A stretch of DNA of 64,000 nt from JALEFZ01 sp039817415 (GTDB taxonomy: Bacteria; Bacteroidota; Bacteroidia; J057): assembly GCA_039817415.1 (NCBI GenBank), contig JBCBVV010000021.1, positions 34,462-98,461 on the forward strand, read 5' to 3'. The notes under the pieces were generated by a model, which worked only from the letters and a program-made list of their open reading frames with translations, had not been told where the DNA came from and searched no databases. A program made the position numbers and the translations under genes. This document shows positions 34,044-42,685 of the stretch, piece after piece; position 1 is the first letter of the stretch, and each line of letters begins with the position of its first letter.

Positions 34044-34505
34044 ATGCAAGGCATAACTGAGATAAGATCATTTTACAGGGAAGCTGTTGACTCCTCCAGA
34101 AAGTCGAGCAAGCTATGGGCAGACCTTAGCAAACTCGAACCCAAGGAAGGGATTCATTTAGCCTACCAAGCCTCTGCCAGAGCGCTCATGGCCAATCACG
34201 AATGGAATCCTTTGACCAAATTATCCCTTTTGAAAGAAGCTATGGGTTTGTTTCAAAAGGCTGTAGACAAGGACCCCCATAACATTGAAATCAGATTCCT
34301 GCGTTTTGCCATACAACATCACACGCCAGATGCCTTACAATTGAGTAAACACCTCAATGAAGACAGAGATACTTTTGTAAAGTATGCCAAAGACTATGCA
34401 AGCTTTGACTTGAAAGGTGAGCACATGTACGCTTTTCTGAGCTTCCTCAAAAAAAGTAGACGATTCAGCAAAGAACAAATCAACCAAATAGAATCTGTTA
34501 TCTGA
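34044..34505 (+). CDS. Uncharacterised helical protein in the carotenoid cluster
   Basis: 153 residues, no signal peptide or membrane helix, family not recognised. The sequence is almost entirely predicted helix: FYREAVDSSRKSSKLWADLSKLEPKEGIHLAYQASARALMANHEWNPLTKLSLLKEAMGLFQKAVDKDPHNIEIRFLRFAI. The middle looks like one or two TPR-like helix pairs (LFQKAVDKDPHNIEIRFLRF). It sits 6 bases after crtB and 7 bases before the cyclase, so it is co-translated with the pathway; a scaffold or accessory of the membrane enzyme complex is possible but unproved. Confidence 0.85.
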   Translation: MQGITEIRSFYREAVDSSRKSSKLWADLSKLEPKEGIHLAYQASARALMANHEWNPLTKLSLLKEAMGLFQKAVDKDPHNIEIRFLRFAIQHHTPDALQLSKHLNEDRDTFVKYAKDYASFDLKGEHMYAFLSFLKKSRRFSKEQINQIESVI

Positions 34506-34512
34506 CCAAACT

Positions 34513-35226
34513 ATGGGCATATACACCTATTTATTGCTAAATATTGGCACCCTTTTCGGACCCATGATCCTATCCTTCGACAAGAAGGTAGCTTATTTTA
34601 GAAACTGGATGGCGCTGTTTCCCGCCATTGCTATCGTAGGGGCCATTTTCCTGATTTGGGATGAATGGTTTACTGAAATGGGAGTCTGGGGGTTCAATGG
34701 CGATTACCTTATTGGTATTTATGGATTCAGTCTTCCGCTAGAAGAATGGCTTTTCTTTTTGACGGTACCCTATGCCTGTGTGTTTATTTATGCTTGCTTA
34801 CAGGCTTATATAAGCAAAGATATATTTGCCCCCATTGCCCGACCTTTTTTCATCATTCTTATGCTGACCTTATTGGTTCTGGGCATATTAAACTTCGAAC
34901 GAATCTATACAGCAGTAACTTTCATTGCGCTTTCTATCTGGATTGCCCTTAACCTATTTGTTTGGAAGACGCCCTATATGGGAAGGTTTCTCTTGGCTTA
35001 TCTAATTGGTCTCCTACCCTTTGTGATGGTAAATGGTGTGTTGACAGCACTACCAGTAGTTTGGTACAACGACTTGGAGAATCTGGGCCTCAGACTTGGG
35101 TCTATTCCGGTAGAGGATACTATGTATATGATGCTCTTGTTGCTGATGAATATCAATATCTATGAATGGATTCTTTCCCGTCGTAACAGGTCGTCTCTGG
35201 AGATGGTTTCAAGCAAAGCCAGCTAA
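34513..35226 (+). CDS. crtYcd: Lycopene cyclase, CarR/CrtYcd-type
   Basis: 237 residues, six or seven hydrophobic helices, made of two repeat halves. Each half ends in a PxE(E/D) signature: FSLPLEEWLFFL (near 75-86) and GSIPVEDTMYMM (near 197-208). These belong to the heterodimeric CrtYc/CrtYd cyclases, here a fused single chain. It cyclises both ends of lycopene to beta-ionone rings, giving beta-carotene, in the inner membrane. The 3' end overlaps ispH by 65 bases, so translation is coupled. Confidence 0.92.
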   Translation: MGIYTYLLLNIGTLFGPMILSFDKKVAYFRNWMALFPAIAIVGAIFLIWDEWFTEMGVWGFNGDYLIGIYGFSLPLEEWLFFLTVPYACVFIYACLQAYISKDIFAPIARPFFIILMLTLLVLGILNFERIYTAVTFIALSIWIALNLFVWKTPYMGRFLLAYLIGLLPFVMVNGVLTALPVVWYNDLENLGLRLGSIPVEDTMYMMLLLLMNINIYEWILSRRNRSSLEMVSSKAS

Positions 35227-36073
35227 GCCGCTGCAGCTTCAAGCTACAATTGACCAGGGTTCGGGCTTCTGTTTTGGAGTTGTCTATGCTGTGGAAATGG
35301 CTGAAGACATCCTCAAGGCAGAAGGGAAACTCTATTGCCTTGGAGATATTGTCCACAATGACGAAGAAGTTCGCAGGCTAGAAAATATGGGGCTCATTGT
35401 GATCAACCACCAACAAATGGCCCATCTCCACAATGAGAAAGTCCTGATTCGAGCACATGGAGAACCCCCTTCTACGTATAGAATGGCCATGGACAACAAC
35501 CTTCAACTTATTGATGCGTCTTGTCCCGTCATCTTAAAATTACAGCAAAGAATTCGCCTTTCTCATGATAAGGGAGAACACATCCTGATCTATGGCAAAA
35601 AGGATCACGCTGAAGTAGTAGGGTTGAAAGGACAAACAAATGGCGAAGCCACTGTGTTTCTTGAGGCCGATGAGCTGAAATCTGAGGATTTACCAACTGA
35701 GGTTACTTTGTATTCTCAGACTACCAAAAACAAAGCTCGCTTTCGCACAGTTGCTAATGAAATAGAAAAACTTGGGGTCAAAGTGAAGGCCCATGACACC
35801 ATCTGCCGACAAGTATCGCACAGGGATCATGAGCTCAGATTTTTTGTCCAGCAGTTTGATAAAATAATTTTTGTTGCAGGCAGGAAGTCCTCTAATGGAA
35901 AAATGCTTTTTGGTGTATGCAAGGCGGCAAACTCTGCTACCTATTTTGTCTCAACCGTTGAAGAAGTCAAAAAAGACTGGTTTGATGCTGGGGATAAGGT
36001 GGGTATCTGCGGTGCGACTAGTACTCCCCAATGGCTCATGGAGGACATCAAAACCATGATCCAATCTTGGTAG
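35162..36073 (+). CDS. ispH: 4-hydroxy-3-methylbut-2-enyl diphosphate reductase (IspH)
   Basis: Last step of the non-mevalonate (MEP) pathway, converting HMBPP to IPP and DMAPP with a 4Fe-4S cluster. 303 residues. The three cluster cysteines are C37 (GSGFCFGV), C121 (DASCPV) and C215 (DTICRQVSH); E151 in DHAEVVG and the GATSTPQW loop match substrate binding. The ATG lies 65 bases inside the cyclase gene; no GTG/TTG downstream fits before the first cysteine, so this start is firm. Having the isoprenoid supply step inside the carotenoid unit ties flux to pigment demand. An N-terminal stretch of ~24 residues precedes the usual start (TIDQGSGFCFG). Confidence 0.97.
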   Translation: MNGFFPVVTGRLWRWFQAKPAKPLQLQATIDQGSGFCFGVVYAVEMAEDILKAEGKLYCLGDIVHNDEEVRRLENMGLIVINHQQMAHLHNEKVLIRAHGEPPSTYRMAMDNNLQLIDASCPVILKLQQRIRLSHDKGEHILIYGKKDHAEVVGLKGQTNGEATVFLEADELKSEDLPTEVTLYSQTTKNKARFRTVANEIEKLGVKVKAHDTICRQVSHRDHELRFFVQQFDKIIFVAGRKSSNGKMLFGVCKAANSATYFVSTVEEVKKDWFDAGDKVGICGATSTPQWLMEDIKTMIQSW

Positions 36074-36106
36074 TGGATATTTCCAGCCCTTATTTCGAGA
36101 CGCGAT

Positions 36107-36595
36107 ATGATAATCTTACAAAACACCCTGATCATCCTTGCGACCTTCTTTTTGATGGAATTCGCAGCATGGGCTTTGCATAAATACATCATGCATGGAT
36201 TTTTGTGGACCTTACATCACGATCATCACAATCCGACTGGCCACCATTTTGAGAAAAATGATTCCTTCCTTCTCATTTTTGCCGTTCCGAGTGCCTTATT
36301 GATGTATTATGGATTGTCGGGAGGCGGTGTGCATGATTTCAGGGTATGGATTGGTGTTGGGATTGCGGTTTATGGCTTCATCTACTTTGTGGTTCATGAT
36401 GTTTTTATCCATCAGCGATTCAAGGCCTTTAAGAGAAGCAAAAATCCTTATTTACTGGCAATCAGAAAAGCGCATAAAATCCACCACAAATATCTGGAGA
36501 AGGAAGATGGCGAATGCTTCGGTATGTTGCTAGTACCTTGGAAATACTATAGGGATGCTTGGGCTTACACCAAAAAATTGAAGGCAGGAAAATAA
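36107..36595 (+). CDS. crtZ: Beta-carotene hydroxylase
   Basis: 162 residues, integral membrane di-iron enzyme of the fatty acid hydroxylase group. Adds 3-OH groups to beta-ionone rings (beta-carotene to zeaxanthin). The four histidine boxes are HKYIMHG, HHDHHNPTGHHF, HDVFIHQRF and KAHKIHHKYLEKEDGECFGML, with the final Glu/Cys-rich segment characteristic of CrtZ. There are about four hydrophobic helices. The gene ends directly at the ATG of the next one (no gap), so both are co-translated. Confidence 0.96.
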   Translation: MIILQNTLIILATFFLMEFAAWALHKYIMHGFLWTLHHDHHNPTGHHFEKNDSFLLIFAVPSALLMYYGLSGGGVHDFRVWIGVGIAVYGFIYFVVHDVFIHQRFKAFKRSKNPYLLAIRKAHKIHHKYLEKEDGECFGMLLVPWKYYRDAWAYTKKLKAGK

Positions 36596-37300
36596 ATGGA
36601 GCAAGTCATAAAAAAATGGACTAACCATCCACAAACAGGTGTCAGAATAGGCATTACGGTCATTGTTCTATGGGCCGTTACGCTGATATACAATGTGTCG
36701 ACTCCCATCAATTGGTACTCTCCGCTAACGTACCTGATGGTTTTTGTTCAGGCACATCTATTCACAGGACTGTTTATCACCGCTCATGATGCGATGCATG
36801 GGGCTGTTGCTCCTAAGAATCATACACTGAATAATGCCATTGGAAGAATAGCATCCTTCTTGTTTGTCTTCAATTCCTATGACAAATTGAAGCCTAAGCA
36901 CTATGATCATCACAAGCATGCAGGAACAGAACATGATCCAGATTTCCATAATGGGAATCCCAATTTTTTCCGTTGGTACTTCGACTTTCTCAAAGAATAT
37001 ATTTCTTGGAAGCAGATCCTACTGGCAGCCCTCTTTCACAACTTCTGTAAATTTGTTCTAGGTGCGCATGAAATCAATATGGTAGTCTTCTGGATCATTC
37101 CTTCTATCATGGGAACCTTCCAGCTATTTTATTTTGGAACTTTTATCCCTCACATGGGAGAACACCAAAATAAGCACAATGCCAGAAGTCAAGGAAAGAA
37201 CCACCTTTGGGCCTTTCTAAGCTGCTACTTCTTCGGCTATCATTTTGAACATCACGATTCTCCCAGGACTCCCTGGTGGAAGCTTTGGGAACTCAAGTAG
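36596..37300 (+). CDS. crtW: Beta-carotene ketolase, CrtW-type
   Basis: 234 residues of the fatty-acid-desaturase fold. Histidine boxes: HDAMHG (HxxxH), HYDHHKHAGTEHD (HxxHH) and FEHHDSPRTPWWKLWEL (HHxxP). The last motif and order fit CrtW 4-ketolase rather than acyl desaturases. With CrtZ it would turn beta-carotene into canthaxanthin/astaxanthin-type ketocarotenoids. The start ATG begins at the base after the crtZ stop. CrtW ends 8 bases from the convergent next gene, without a recognisable stem-loop. Confidence 0.93.
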   Translation: MEQVIKKWTNHPQTGVRIGITVIVLWAVTLIYNVSTPINWYSPLTYLMVFVQAHLFTGLFITAHDAMHGAVAPKNHTLNNAIGRIASFLFVFNSYDKLKPKHYDHHKHAGTEHDPDFHNGNPNFFRWYFDFLKEYISWKQILLAALFHNFCKFVLGAHEINMVVFWIIPSIMGTFQLFYFGTFIPHMGEHQNKHNARSQGKNHLWAFLSCYFFGYHFEHHDSPRTPWWKLWELK

Positions 37301-37308
37301 AAAGGGAT

Positions 37309-37722
37309 TTATCCATCCAACAACTTAATGCCAAGGCTTAAAAGGTGATTTTTCATCTCTTCAGCCTTGGTTTTGTCTTTTATGGCAACCGTATCCCTAC
37401 TGCGACCATTTTTCAGGCGAAGGGACAACTGACTATTGCCAAATCTCTTTTTGAACTTCAAGCCTTCAATCTCAGATAGTAAGATCGTTTTTTGGGTAGT
37501 CTTCTTGAGGGCAAGCCACAGGATAACACCCAAACATACGACCCCCACACCTATCCACACATATTCTAGGGCCAGATTCCCTACTCCGTCATTTAATCGG
37601 TAAATATTGACAAAGCTATTGAAAAGATTTACGCCCATCAGGAAGTAAATCGCCATATACTGGTTTCTGATATTGTCATCAATCACCAATTCCTGGCTGC
37701 TCTCATTAAAATGGATTTTCAT
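37309..37722 (-). CDS. Small membrane protein, PH-like (hypothetical)
   Basis: 137 residues. Start taken at the ATG of MKIHFNESSQELVIDD; a longer frame begins with weakly conserved residues. Two hydrophobic helices lie at about 28-45 (YMAIYFLMGVNLFNSFV) and 60-85 (LALEYVWIGVGVVCLGVILWLAL). The N- and C-terminal ends (FNESSQELVIDDNI and TILLSEIEGLKFKKRFGNSQLSLRLKNGRS) look like the split PH-like domain of YcxB/EbsA-type proteins. No function known. Convergent with crtW. Confidence 0.7.
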   Translation of the reverse strand: MKIHFNESSQELVIDDNIRNQYMAIYFLMGVNLFNSFVNIYRLNDGVGNLALEYVWIGVGVVCLGVILWLALKKTTQKTILLSEIEGLKFKKRFGNSQLSLRLKNGRSRDTVAIKDKTKAEEMKNHLLSLGIKLLDG

Positions 37723-37862
37723 CGTGTTTCTGATTGTTGATCCCTTAGAATCAATATTCAAGAGCTTGAAATTTGCAGATAAATTTATATTAAAAGCAAA
37801 AATCATTATTTTAGGGTTGCTTTTCCCACCAATTTTGAAGCATTCTTAGATATTCCCCCAAT

Positions 37863-40064
37863 ATGACAAATTGGTATAGGGTCGGCCTATCCTATATAAG
37901 CACGATCTTCCTTTTATCCCTAGGACTTTTTGATATTGCCTATTCTCAAACTGATCAACTTCCCTTAAGCAAATCTGATCTCCTTGCTGCCCTTGACTCT
38001 ATTTCCGAGACAGGAGGTATAGCTGATTCTGCTCAATTTGAAAAAGTCGACTTACTTAGGAAAACCGCCAAAGAATTAGACTATACCTATGGGGAAGGTT
38101 ACGCTCTTTTGTGTAAGGGACTGCTTTTTGATCGTAATTATGTACTTGATAGCTCGATATATTATGCCAAAAAATCTCTCCCTTATCTAGAGGAAGATAT
38201 GGAGGGGGATGAATCCTGGCTTGCCAATTACCTTGCGGCACGAACAAGTCTAAGACAGGACAAACTAGATTCCGCCTGGAAATATATTCAGGTTTGTACT
38301 TCGTTGACATTGGCAAAAGGAGGGGACAAAAAGGCTGCCGACCTAGCTCTTCAAAAAGGTGCCTATTATTATCAAAAAGTTGAACTAGGTAGGTCGGTAG
38401 AACAATTTCGCCTCGCCGGTCAAAAATATAAGCTCTTGCAAGACACCATGAATTGGGCCAGTAGCCTGATCAATACAGGTGCAGTTCTTACTAGGATCAG
38501 AGATTGGAAAGGATCCATGAAGGAATATCAGCAGGCAAAGGAGCTCTTTAAAGCCATGGGTAATTCGGATCGTTCTGCCACCCTTATGTCAAATATTGGG
38601 CTCATTTACTCCGAAACTGACAAGCCCGAACAGGCCATTGAAGCTTTCCGTACCTCCTTGGCTGAGAAGGTAAGGCGAAAGGATGTCAGAGGACAAGTCT
38701 ATACTAAAATTTTCATGGCACGGCACTTTGATGATTACAATCAGGTAGATAGTGCGCTCGTTTATTTCGAAAAAGCCCTAGCTCAGGCCAAAGAAATACA
38801 ATCAGAAGCAAGGTTTGCTTACGTATATGGTCCTTATAGCAAGACCTTGCAGAAAGCAGGGAGGATTGAAGAGGCCAAAAAATATGGTTTAAAGGGCTAC
38901 AAATGGGCCAAAGAGCATCAAGAAATGGACTATTTTTATAGCATCTCTGCAAGTCTCGCGATGATTTACGAAAAGGAGGGAAACTATAAATCGGCCTATA
39001 CCTATTTTTCTCCTGTGATTACGGTGCTGGATTCCCTCCTAGAAAATCAAATGCAAACCGAATTCTATAAAAAGGAAATTACCTATTTAGAAGCCCAGCA
39101 AGCCCTAAAAGATCAAGTCGCTTCACAAGAACTCAGCCTAAAGGAAAAATCCCTATCCAGCCAAAGACTTCAATTGATCCTATTGGCGCTAGCCCTCATG
39201 TTGGCTCTGTCAGTAGCCTTCGCCTTGGTCTTTTTTTATAGAAAGAGTCAAAAGCATAATCAAGAGTTGAGTGAGGCTAATTCTCTTATCCAAGTTCAGG
39301 CAGATAAGCTGCAAAGTCAAAAACACGAGTTGGAATACATGGTGAACGAGTTAAACCTAAACTCGCTTCGCCAAAAGGAAACCATACAGTATCTGGAAAA
39401 TTTTGCTGCGGTAGCCGCACATGACTTGAAGGCCCCATTGAGGCTAAACAACAACTTCCTACAAGTACTGGAAAGAAAAACTGTAGGCAAACTCGAGAAA
39501 AATGAAAAAGAAATTTTCAGTCTCATTTCATCCAACAACACCCAGTTAGGTAGCATGATTGATGATTTGTTGGAACTCTCGAAATTGGAATACAACCTTC
39601 CACCCGTCAAAGAAATACAACTATCATCTGTCATCTCGAAGGTCAAAGCTAATTTATTTATGATGATCCAAGAATCTGGGGCAGAAATAAGCTACCCAGC
39701 GGATTGCACAAAAGTTTGGGGCCATGAAACTCTTCTGATGCAATTGTTCCAGAACTTGTTGACAAATTCTATGATTTATAGAAAAGAAGGACAGGCTCCT
39801 CATATTTCTATCCATTTTTCGTCTTCTACCTCTCAGGTTCATTTTATCGAAGTGCTTGTTAAAGACAATGGACGGGGAATAGAAAAGGAATGTATTCCTC
39901 AGCTGTTTGACCTCTTTTCGGGTGATTCTCAATCAACTGGATCAGGCATAGGATTGGCAACTTGCAAAAAAATCGTCGAGAAGTATGGGGGAAAAATCTG
40001 GATTACCTCCGAATTGGGAATAGGAACCCAAGTACACTTTACTTTGCCGCACCTAAGTATGTAA
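37863..40064 (+). CDS. TPR histidine kinase (complete)
   Basis: 733 residues. Signal/anchor peptide (1-28, ending AYSQ), then about six TPR repeats (residues 50-410, for example YKLLQDTMNWASSLINTGAVLTRIRDWKGSMKEYQQAKELF), a transmembrane helix near 435-460 (LQLILLALALMLALSVAFALVFFYRK), a coiled-coil, H-box FAAVAAHDLKAPLRLNNNF (about 513-531) and a full ATPase domain: N-box NLLTNSMIYRK, G1 DNGRGIEKECIP, F-box LFDLFSG and G2 GSGIGLATCKKIVEKYGGKI. Unlike the 25-kb homologue it is catalytically complete. No response regulator is adjacent, so it must signal to a distant one. Substrate sensed by the TPR part unknown. Confidence 0.93.
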   Translation: MTNWYRVGLSYISTIFLLSLGLFDIAYSQTDQLPLSKSDLLAALDSISETGGIADSAQFEKVDLLRKTAKELDYTYGEGYALLCKGLLFDRNYVLDSSIYYAKKSLPYLEEDMEGDESWLANYLAARTSLRQDKLDSAWKYIQVCTSLTLAKGGDKKAADLALQKGAYYYQKVELGRSVEQFRLAGQKYKLLQDTMNWASSLINTGAVLTRIRDWKGSMKEYQQAKELFKAMGNSDRSATLMSNIGLIYSETDKPEQAIEAFRTSLAEKVRRKDVRGQVYTKIFMARHFDDYNQVDSALVYFEKALAQAKEIQSEARFAYVYGPYSKTLQKAGRIEEAKKYGLKGYKWAKEHQEMDYFYSISASLAMIYEKEGNYKSAYTYFSPVITVLDSLLENQMQTEFYKKEITYLEAQQALKDQVASQELSLKEKSLSSQRLQLILLALALMLALSVAFALVFFYRKSQKHNQELSEANSLIQVQADKLQSQKHELEYMVNELNLNSLRQKETIQYLENFAAVAAHDLKAPLRLNNNFLQVLERKTVGKLEKNEKEIFSLISSNNTQLGSMIDDLLELSKLEYNLPPVKEIQLSSVISKVKANLFMMIQESGAEISYPADCTKVWGHETLLMQLFQNLLTNSMIYRKEGQAPHISIHFSSSTSQVHFIEVLVKDNGRGIEKECIPQLFDLFSGDSQSTGSGIGLATCKKIVEKYGGKIWITSELGIGTQVHFTLPHLSM

Positions 40065-40129
40065 AGAAGTTTCCAGGCCTATTTTGAATCTTCGAAGGGA
40101 ATGAAGAATTTATTGACAAATTCTGGAAC

Positions 40130-40462
40130 ATGAACCTCTTTTATCCATTTGCTATCTGGCTAACTCTAAATCTGAGAACCCTTTGGATGATGTTTTGGGA
40201 CAAAAGAGTAGCCGTCAACAATGGAGAGGGGAAGAAAAAGCAAAGGTCGAGAACTCCAGAAAATACACTACTCCTCAATTCCCTACTATTTGGATTTGGA
40301 GGAATAGGGGCTGGGATGCTCCTTTTTCGACACAAGATCAGAAAAACCAAATTTCTTATCCTGGTTCCCTTAACCGCTATTGTCAACATTGCTGCATACT
40401 ACTATCTCAAACAAGCTCTCGAGACCACAGGCATGGAATTTACGTGGAGTATTCCCGGATAA
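40130..40462 (+). CDS. DUF1294 membrane protein
   Basis: 110 residues, two to three hydrophobic segments. The DUF1294 signature is visible: FWDKRVAVN(N) near the start (the family's YDKRRA-type loop), TPENTLLLNSLLFGFGGIGAGMLLFRHKIRKTKFLILVPLTAI. The gap between helices carries a Lys/Arg-rich tract (GEGKKKQRSR). Function unknown, inner membrane. It ends 7 bases from the convergent GNAT gene. Confidence 0.82.
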   Translation: MNLFYPFAIWLTLNLRTLWMMFWDKRVAVNNGEGKKKQRSRTPENTLLLNSLLFGFGGIGAGMLLFRHKIRKTKFLILVPLTAIVNIAAYYYLKQALETTGMEFTWSIPG

Positions 40463-40469
40463 GCCAAGT

Positions 40470-41018
40470 CTATTCTTTTTGATGGAGGTCATCGTAAGTC
40501 TTCCGACTGATGTAATACAAGAGTAGTTCTACAGGGTCATTGGGTAGGTTGATACGTTTTTGGAAGCCCATACCTAGCTTCTCCATGAGTTTTCGAGAGG
40601 CTATGTTTTCTTCTACCGTAATCCCACTTATTTCACTTGCCTCAAAATCCTCAAAACCAGCCCGCATCATTTCCTTTGCAGCTTCTGTTCCATACCCCTT
40701 TCCCTCAAAAGCAGGCAAATAGGCAAATCCAATATCCAAGCCTTCTACTCCTTCCCTATCGTACAATCCACAAAATCCCATTTTTACCTGGTCTTCTTTT
40801 CGAATGACGGTAAAATTTGAATAGCCAAGTCGATCTTGTTGGGGTTTGATCCTGGTCAGAATATATTCTTCCGCCTGTTCAATCGTATGAACAGCCCGGT
40901 CTCCAATAAACTGTAGCCATTTTGGTGTATTGAGGACTTTTAACAAAAAGGAGGCATCCTCCAGATTTGTAGGCCTTAAGATTAGTCGTTCAGTTTCGAA
41001 AAAGTGGTGAGGTTCCAT
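40470..41018 (-). CDS. GNAT acetyltransferase (RimJ/RimL-like)
   Basis: 182 residues. RimJ/RimL-type pattern: HHFFETERLILRPTNLEDASFLLKVLNTPKWLQFIGDRAVHT, GFCGLYDREGVEGLDIGFAYLPAFEGKGYGTEAAKEMM (acetyl-CoA loop EGKGYGTEA), VEENIASRKLMEKLGM. Such enzymes acetylate N-termini or small molecules; the substrate cannot be named. A terminator for the next minus-strand gene lies upstream of it, so it is a single-gene unit. Confidence 0.88.
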   Translation of the reverse strand: MEPHHFFETERLILRPTNLEDASFLLKVLNTPKWLQFIGDRAVHTIEQAEEYILTRIKPQQDRLGYSNFTVIRKEDQVKMGFCGLYDREGVEGLDIGFAYLPAFEGKGYGTEAAKEMMRAGFEDFEASEISGITVEENIASRKLMEKLGMGFQKRINLPNDPVELLLYYISRKTYDDLHQKE

Positions 41019-41062
41019 AGAGGAAAAGATAAGAATATGTTGAATGTTAAATTTAACCCCAT

Positions 41063-41093
41063 AAAAAAAGGCAGGACCATAGATCCTACCTTT
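41063..41093 (-). terminator. Terminator of the exported hypothetical gene (minus strand)
   Basis: On the minus strand AAAGGTAGGAT and GTCCTGCCTTT form a stem with one mismatch/bulge and a short loop, followed by a T-tract. It lies 20 bases past the stop of the next minus gene. Confidence 0.75.
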
Positions 41094-41114
41094 GATTTTA
41101 TCTTTGCCTCGAGA

Positions 41115-41729
41115 TTATTTCTCCGTCTCATAGTAATTCCAAACTTCATCTGAGAACAAGTCAGGAAGAGCCGCCTTCAATCCAGCCTTTTGTTCCATAA
41201 ATGTCCATGTATTGCCATAAGCTGGATCTTTGATTCCAAACATGACACTATTGGCCTTACACACAAACTTTCTGGCTTCCTTGTCCCACTCTACATTGTC
41301 CTCTCCATACATGTTGGCGTAAATCTGGTAGGTAAATTCGTCTGCATCAAAAGAGTCTTCGTCCTCTTCATCTACTTCCTCTTTTTCTCCCTTTAGCTGA
41401 ATATCCATTATCATGGTATAGGAAATAAGGCTGTAAAAGGCCTCTCCAATTTTTTTGGGTTCCTCTATGTCAACAATCTTGGGGTCCTTTATCGTAATGC
41501 TAACTTCTTCACTTTCGAAAGCTCCGTCCATCTGCTTCTTCAGCGCATCTTTAGGAACATATTCGAAAAATTTAGGAAACATAAAGTCTACAGTCTTAAC
41601 TAGGTCTCCCTCGTTTAGCAAGGCCATGTATCCTTCAAGTACGCCTTTCAATTCTGTCTTCTGGCCTTGAGCGAAGCTTGTCAAAGACAGAACTACTGCA
41701 ACTACAAAAACAAATGATTTCTTCATCAT
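41115..41729 (-). CDS. Exported hypothetical protein
   Basis: 204 residues with signal peptide (MKKSFVFVVAVVLSLTSFAQ, preceded by one more Met). The mature part is mixed alpha/beta with acidic stretches (DIQLKGEKEEVDEEDEDSFDADEFTYQIY) and no motif I recognise: GYMALLNEGDLVKTVDFMFPKFFEYVPKDAL near the N-terminus resembles the opening of SnoaL/NTF2-like small proteins, and ISYTMIMDIQLKG follows. Such a fold would be a ligand pocket, but this is only a hint. Isolated, with its own terminator. Confidence 0.75.
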   Translation of the reverse strand: MMKKSFVFVVAVVLSLTSFAQGQKTELKGVLEGYMALLNEGDLVKTVDFMFPKFFEYVPKDALKKQMDGAFESEEVSITIKDPKIVDIEEPKKIGEAFYSLISYTMIMDIQLKGEKEEVDEEDEDSFDADEFTYQIYANMYGEDNVEWDKEARKFVCKANSVMFGIKDPAYGNTWTFMEQKAGLKAALPDLFSDEVWNYYETEK

Positions 41730-41760
41730 GGTTATTAAAAATAAAAAATAAAGTCTCAGG

Positions 41761-42120
41761 TTAGATGTACCAAATTGCCCATGCCATCAACACCAATTGT
41801 ATGGGAAAACGAGCATAGAGCGTCCACAAAGGAATTTTCATTCCGAGCCCTTTCTCCTTTAGCATATAAGTGTGGACTGGCAATACAGCTATAAGTAACA
41901 GAAGGATACCAATAGCTGCATAACTTCTGGTGGCAGGGATTAGCAAGCCAATTCCTCCTAGTATTTCGCAAATTCCTACAAAAAGGTTCAATTCTTTTTT
42001 CCACTTTTTGGCGAAGGGAGGCATGACCTTTCCGTAAAATCGTGGCCAAATAAAATGACTACTTCCCGCAAAAAGATAAAATGCAGCCATGAGGTAAAGT
42101 AAAATGGTCTTAGGTTCCAT
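41761..42120 (-). CDS. DoxX-like membrane protein
   Basis: 119 residues, four hydrophobic helices with the DoxX-family pattern: LMAAFYLFAGSSHFIWPRFYGKVMPPFAKKW, ICEILGGIGLLIPATRSYAAIGILLLLIAVLPVHTYML. DoxX relatives are quinone-linked or small-solute membrane proteins; the function of this copy is unknown. It is preceded by the GNAT gene with a 6-base gap, so they are cotranscribed. Confidence 0.83.
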   Translation of the reverse strand: MEPKTILLYLMAAFYLFAGSSHFIWPRFYGKVMPPFAKKWKKELNLFVGICEILGGIGLLIPATRSYAAIGILLLLIAVLPVHTYMLKEKGLGMKIPLWTLYARFPIQLVLMAWAIWYI

Positions 42121-42126
42121 AGCGTT

Positions 42127-42684
42127 TTATCTCAGGTCATAGGTTATCAATACCCACTCCCTTCCCTCTTCGGAGGTATAGGTTTTGATATGCTGAAAAT
42201 CTAGTTTTTCATGGGCACGAAGAGAACGAGTATTTCTGGCATCAATTTCCGTGATTAGAAAGGCAAAATATGGTTTTACCTGAAGAATCAATTCATCGTA
42301 TAAGCCTTTAAAAACTCCCTTCCCACGGTAATCTTTGTCTATGCAAACCTGCCCCATGACACAATAAGGACTTTCGGCAAGTTCTTGTTCCATGTAAATG
42401 CTGGCATTGATTGCCTTGAACATGGGAACTAAAATAGGAATGGTATTTTCCAGGGAGCGTTCCATAATCAACGCATAACCCACAACTTTATCGCCGTCCA
42501 AAGCAATGGCATGCTGAAATTCTTCATTCATTAATGCCAACAGCTCCAAATCGTGCTTGACCGTCACGAATCCTTCTCGAGCTGCTTCCTCTTCAGAAAC
42601 AGATTCTGCTAAGTTTTTCTCCTGCAAATCAAGAATTTGCTGAAGATGATTTTCTGTAGAAGCTAGTGTATAAGTAACAGCCAC
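42127..42684 (-). CDS. GNAT acetyltransferase
   Basis: 185 residues. I start at the GTG placed one base after the stop of the preceding gene; an upstream TTG frame would overlap that gene. GNAT features: GDKVVGYALIMERS, MGQVCIDKDYRGKGVFKGLYDELI (acetyl-CoA loop YRGKGVFKGL, where the last part of the Q/RxxGxG/A loop is replaced by F), and ARNTRSLRAHEKLDFQHIKTY. The position between a membrane protein and a small hydrophobic protein gives no hint to the substrate. Confidence 0.85.
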   Translation of the reverse strand: MAVTYTLASTENHLQQILDLQEKNLAESVSEEEAAREGFVTVKHDLELLALMNEEFQHAIALDGDKVVGYALIMERSLENTIPILVPMFKAINASIYMEQELAESPYCVMGQVCIDKDYRGKGVFKGLYDELILQVKPYFAFLITEIDARNTRSLRAHEKLDFQHIKTYTSEEGREWVLITYDLR

Positions 42685-42685
42685 T

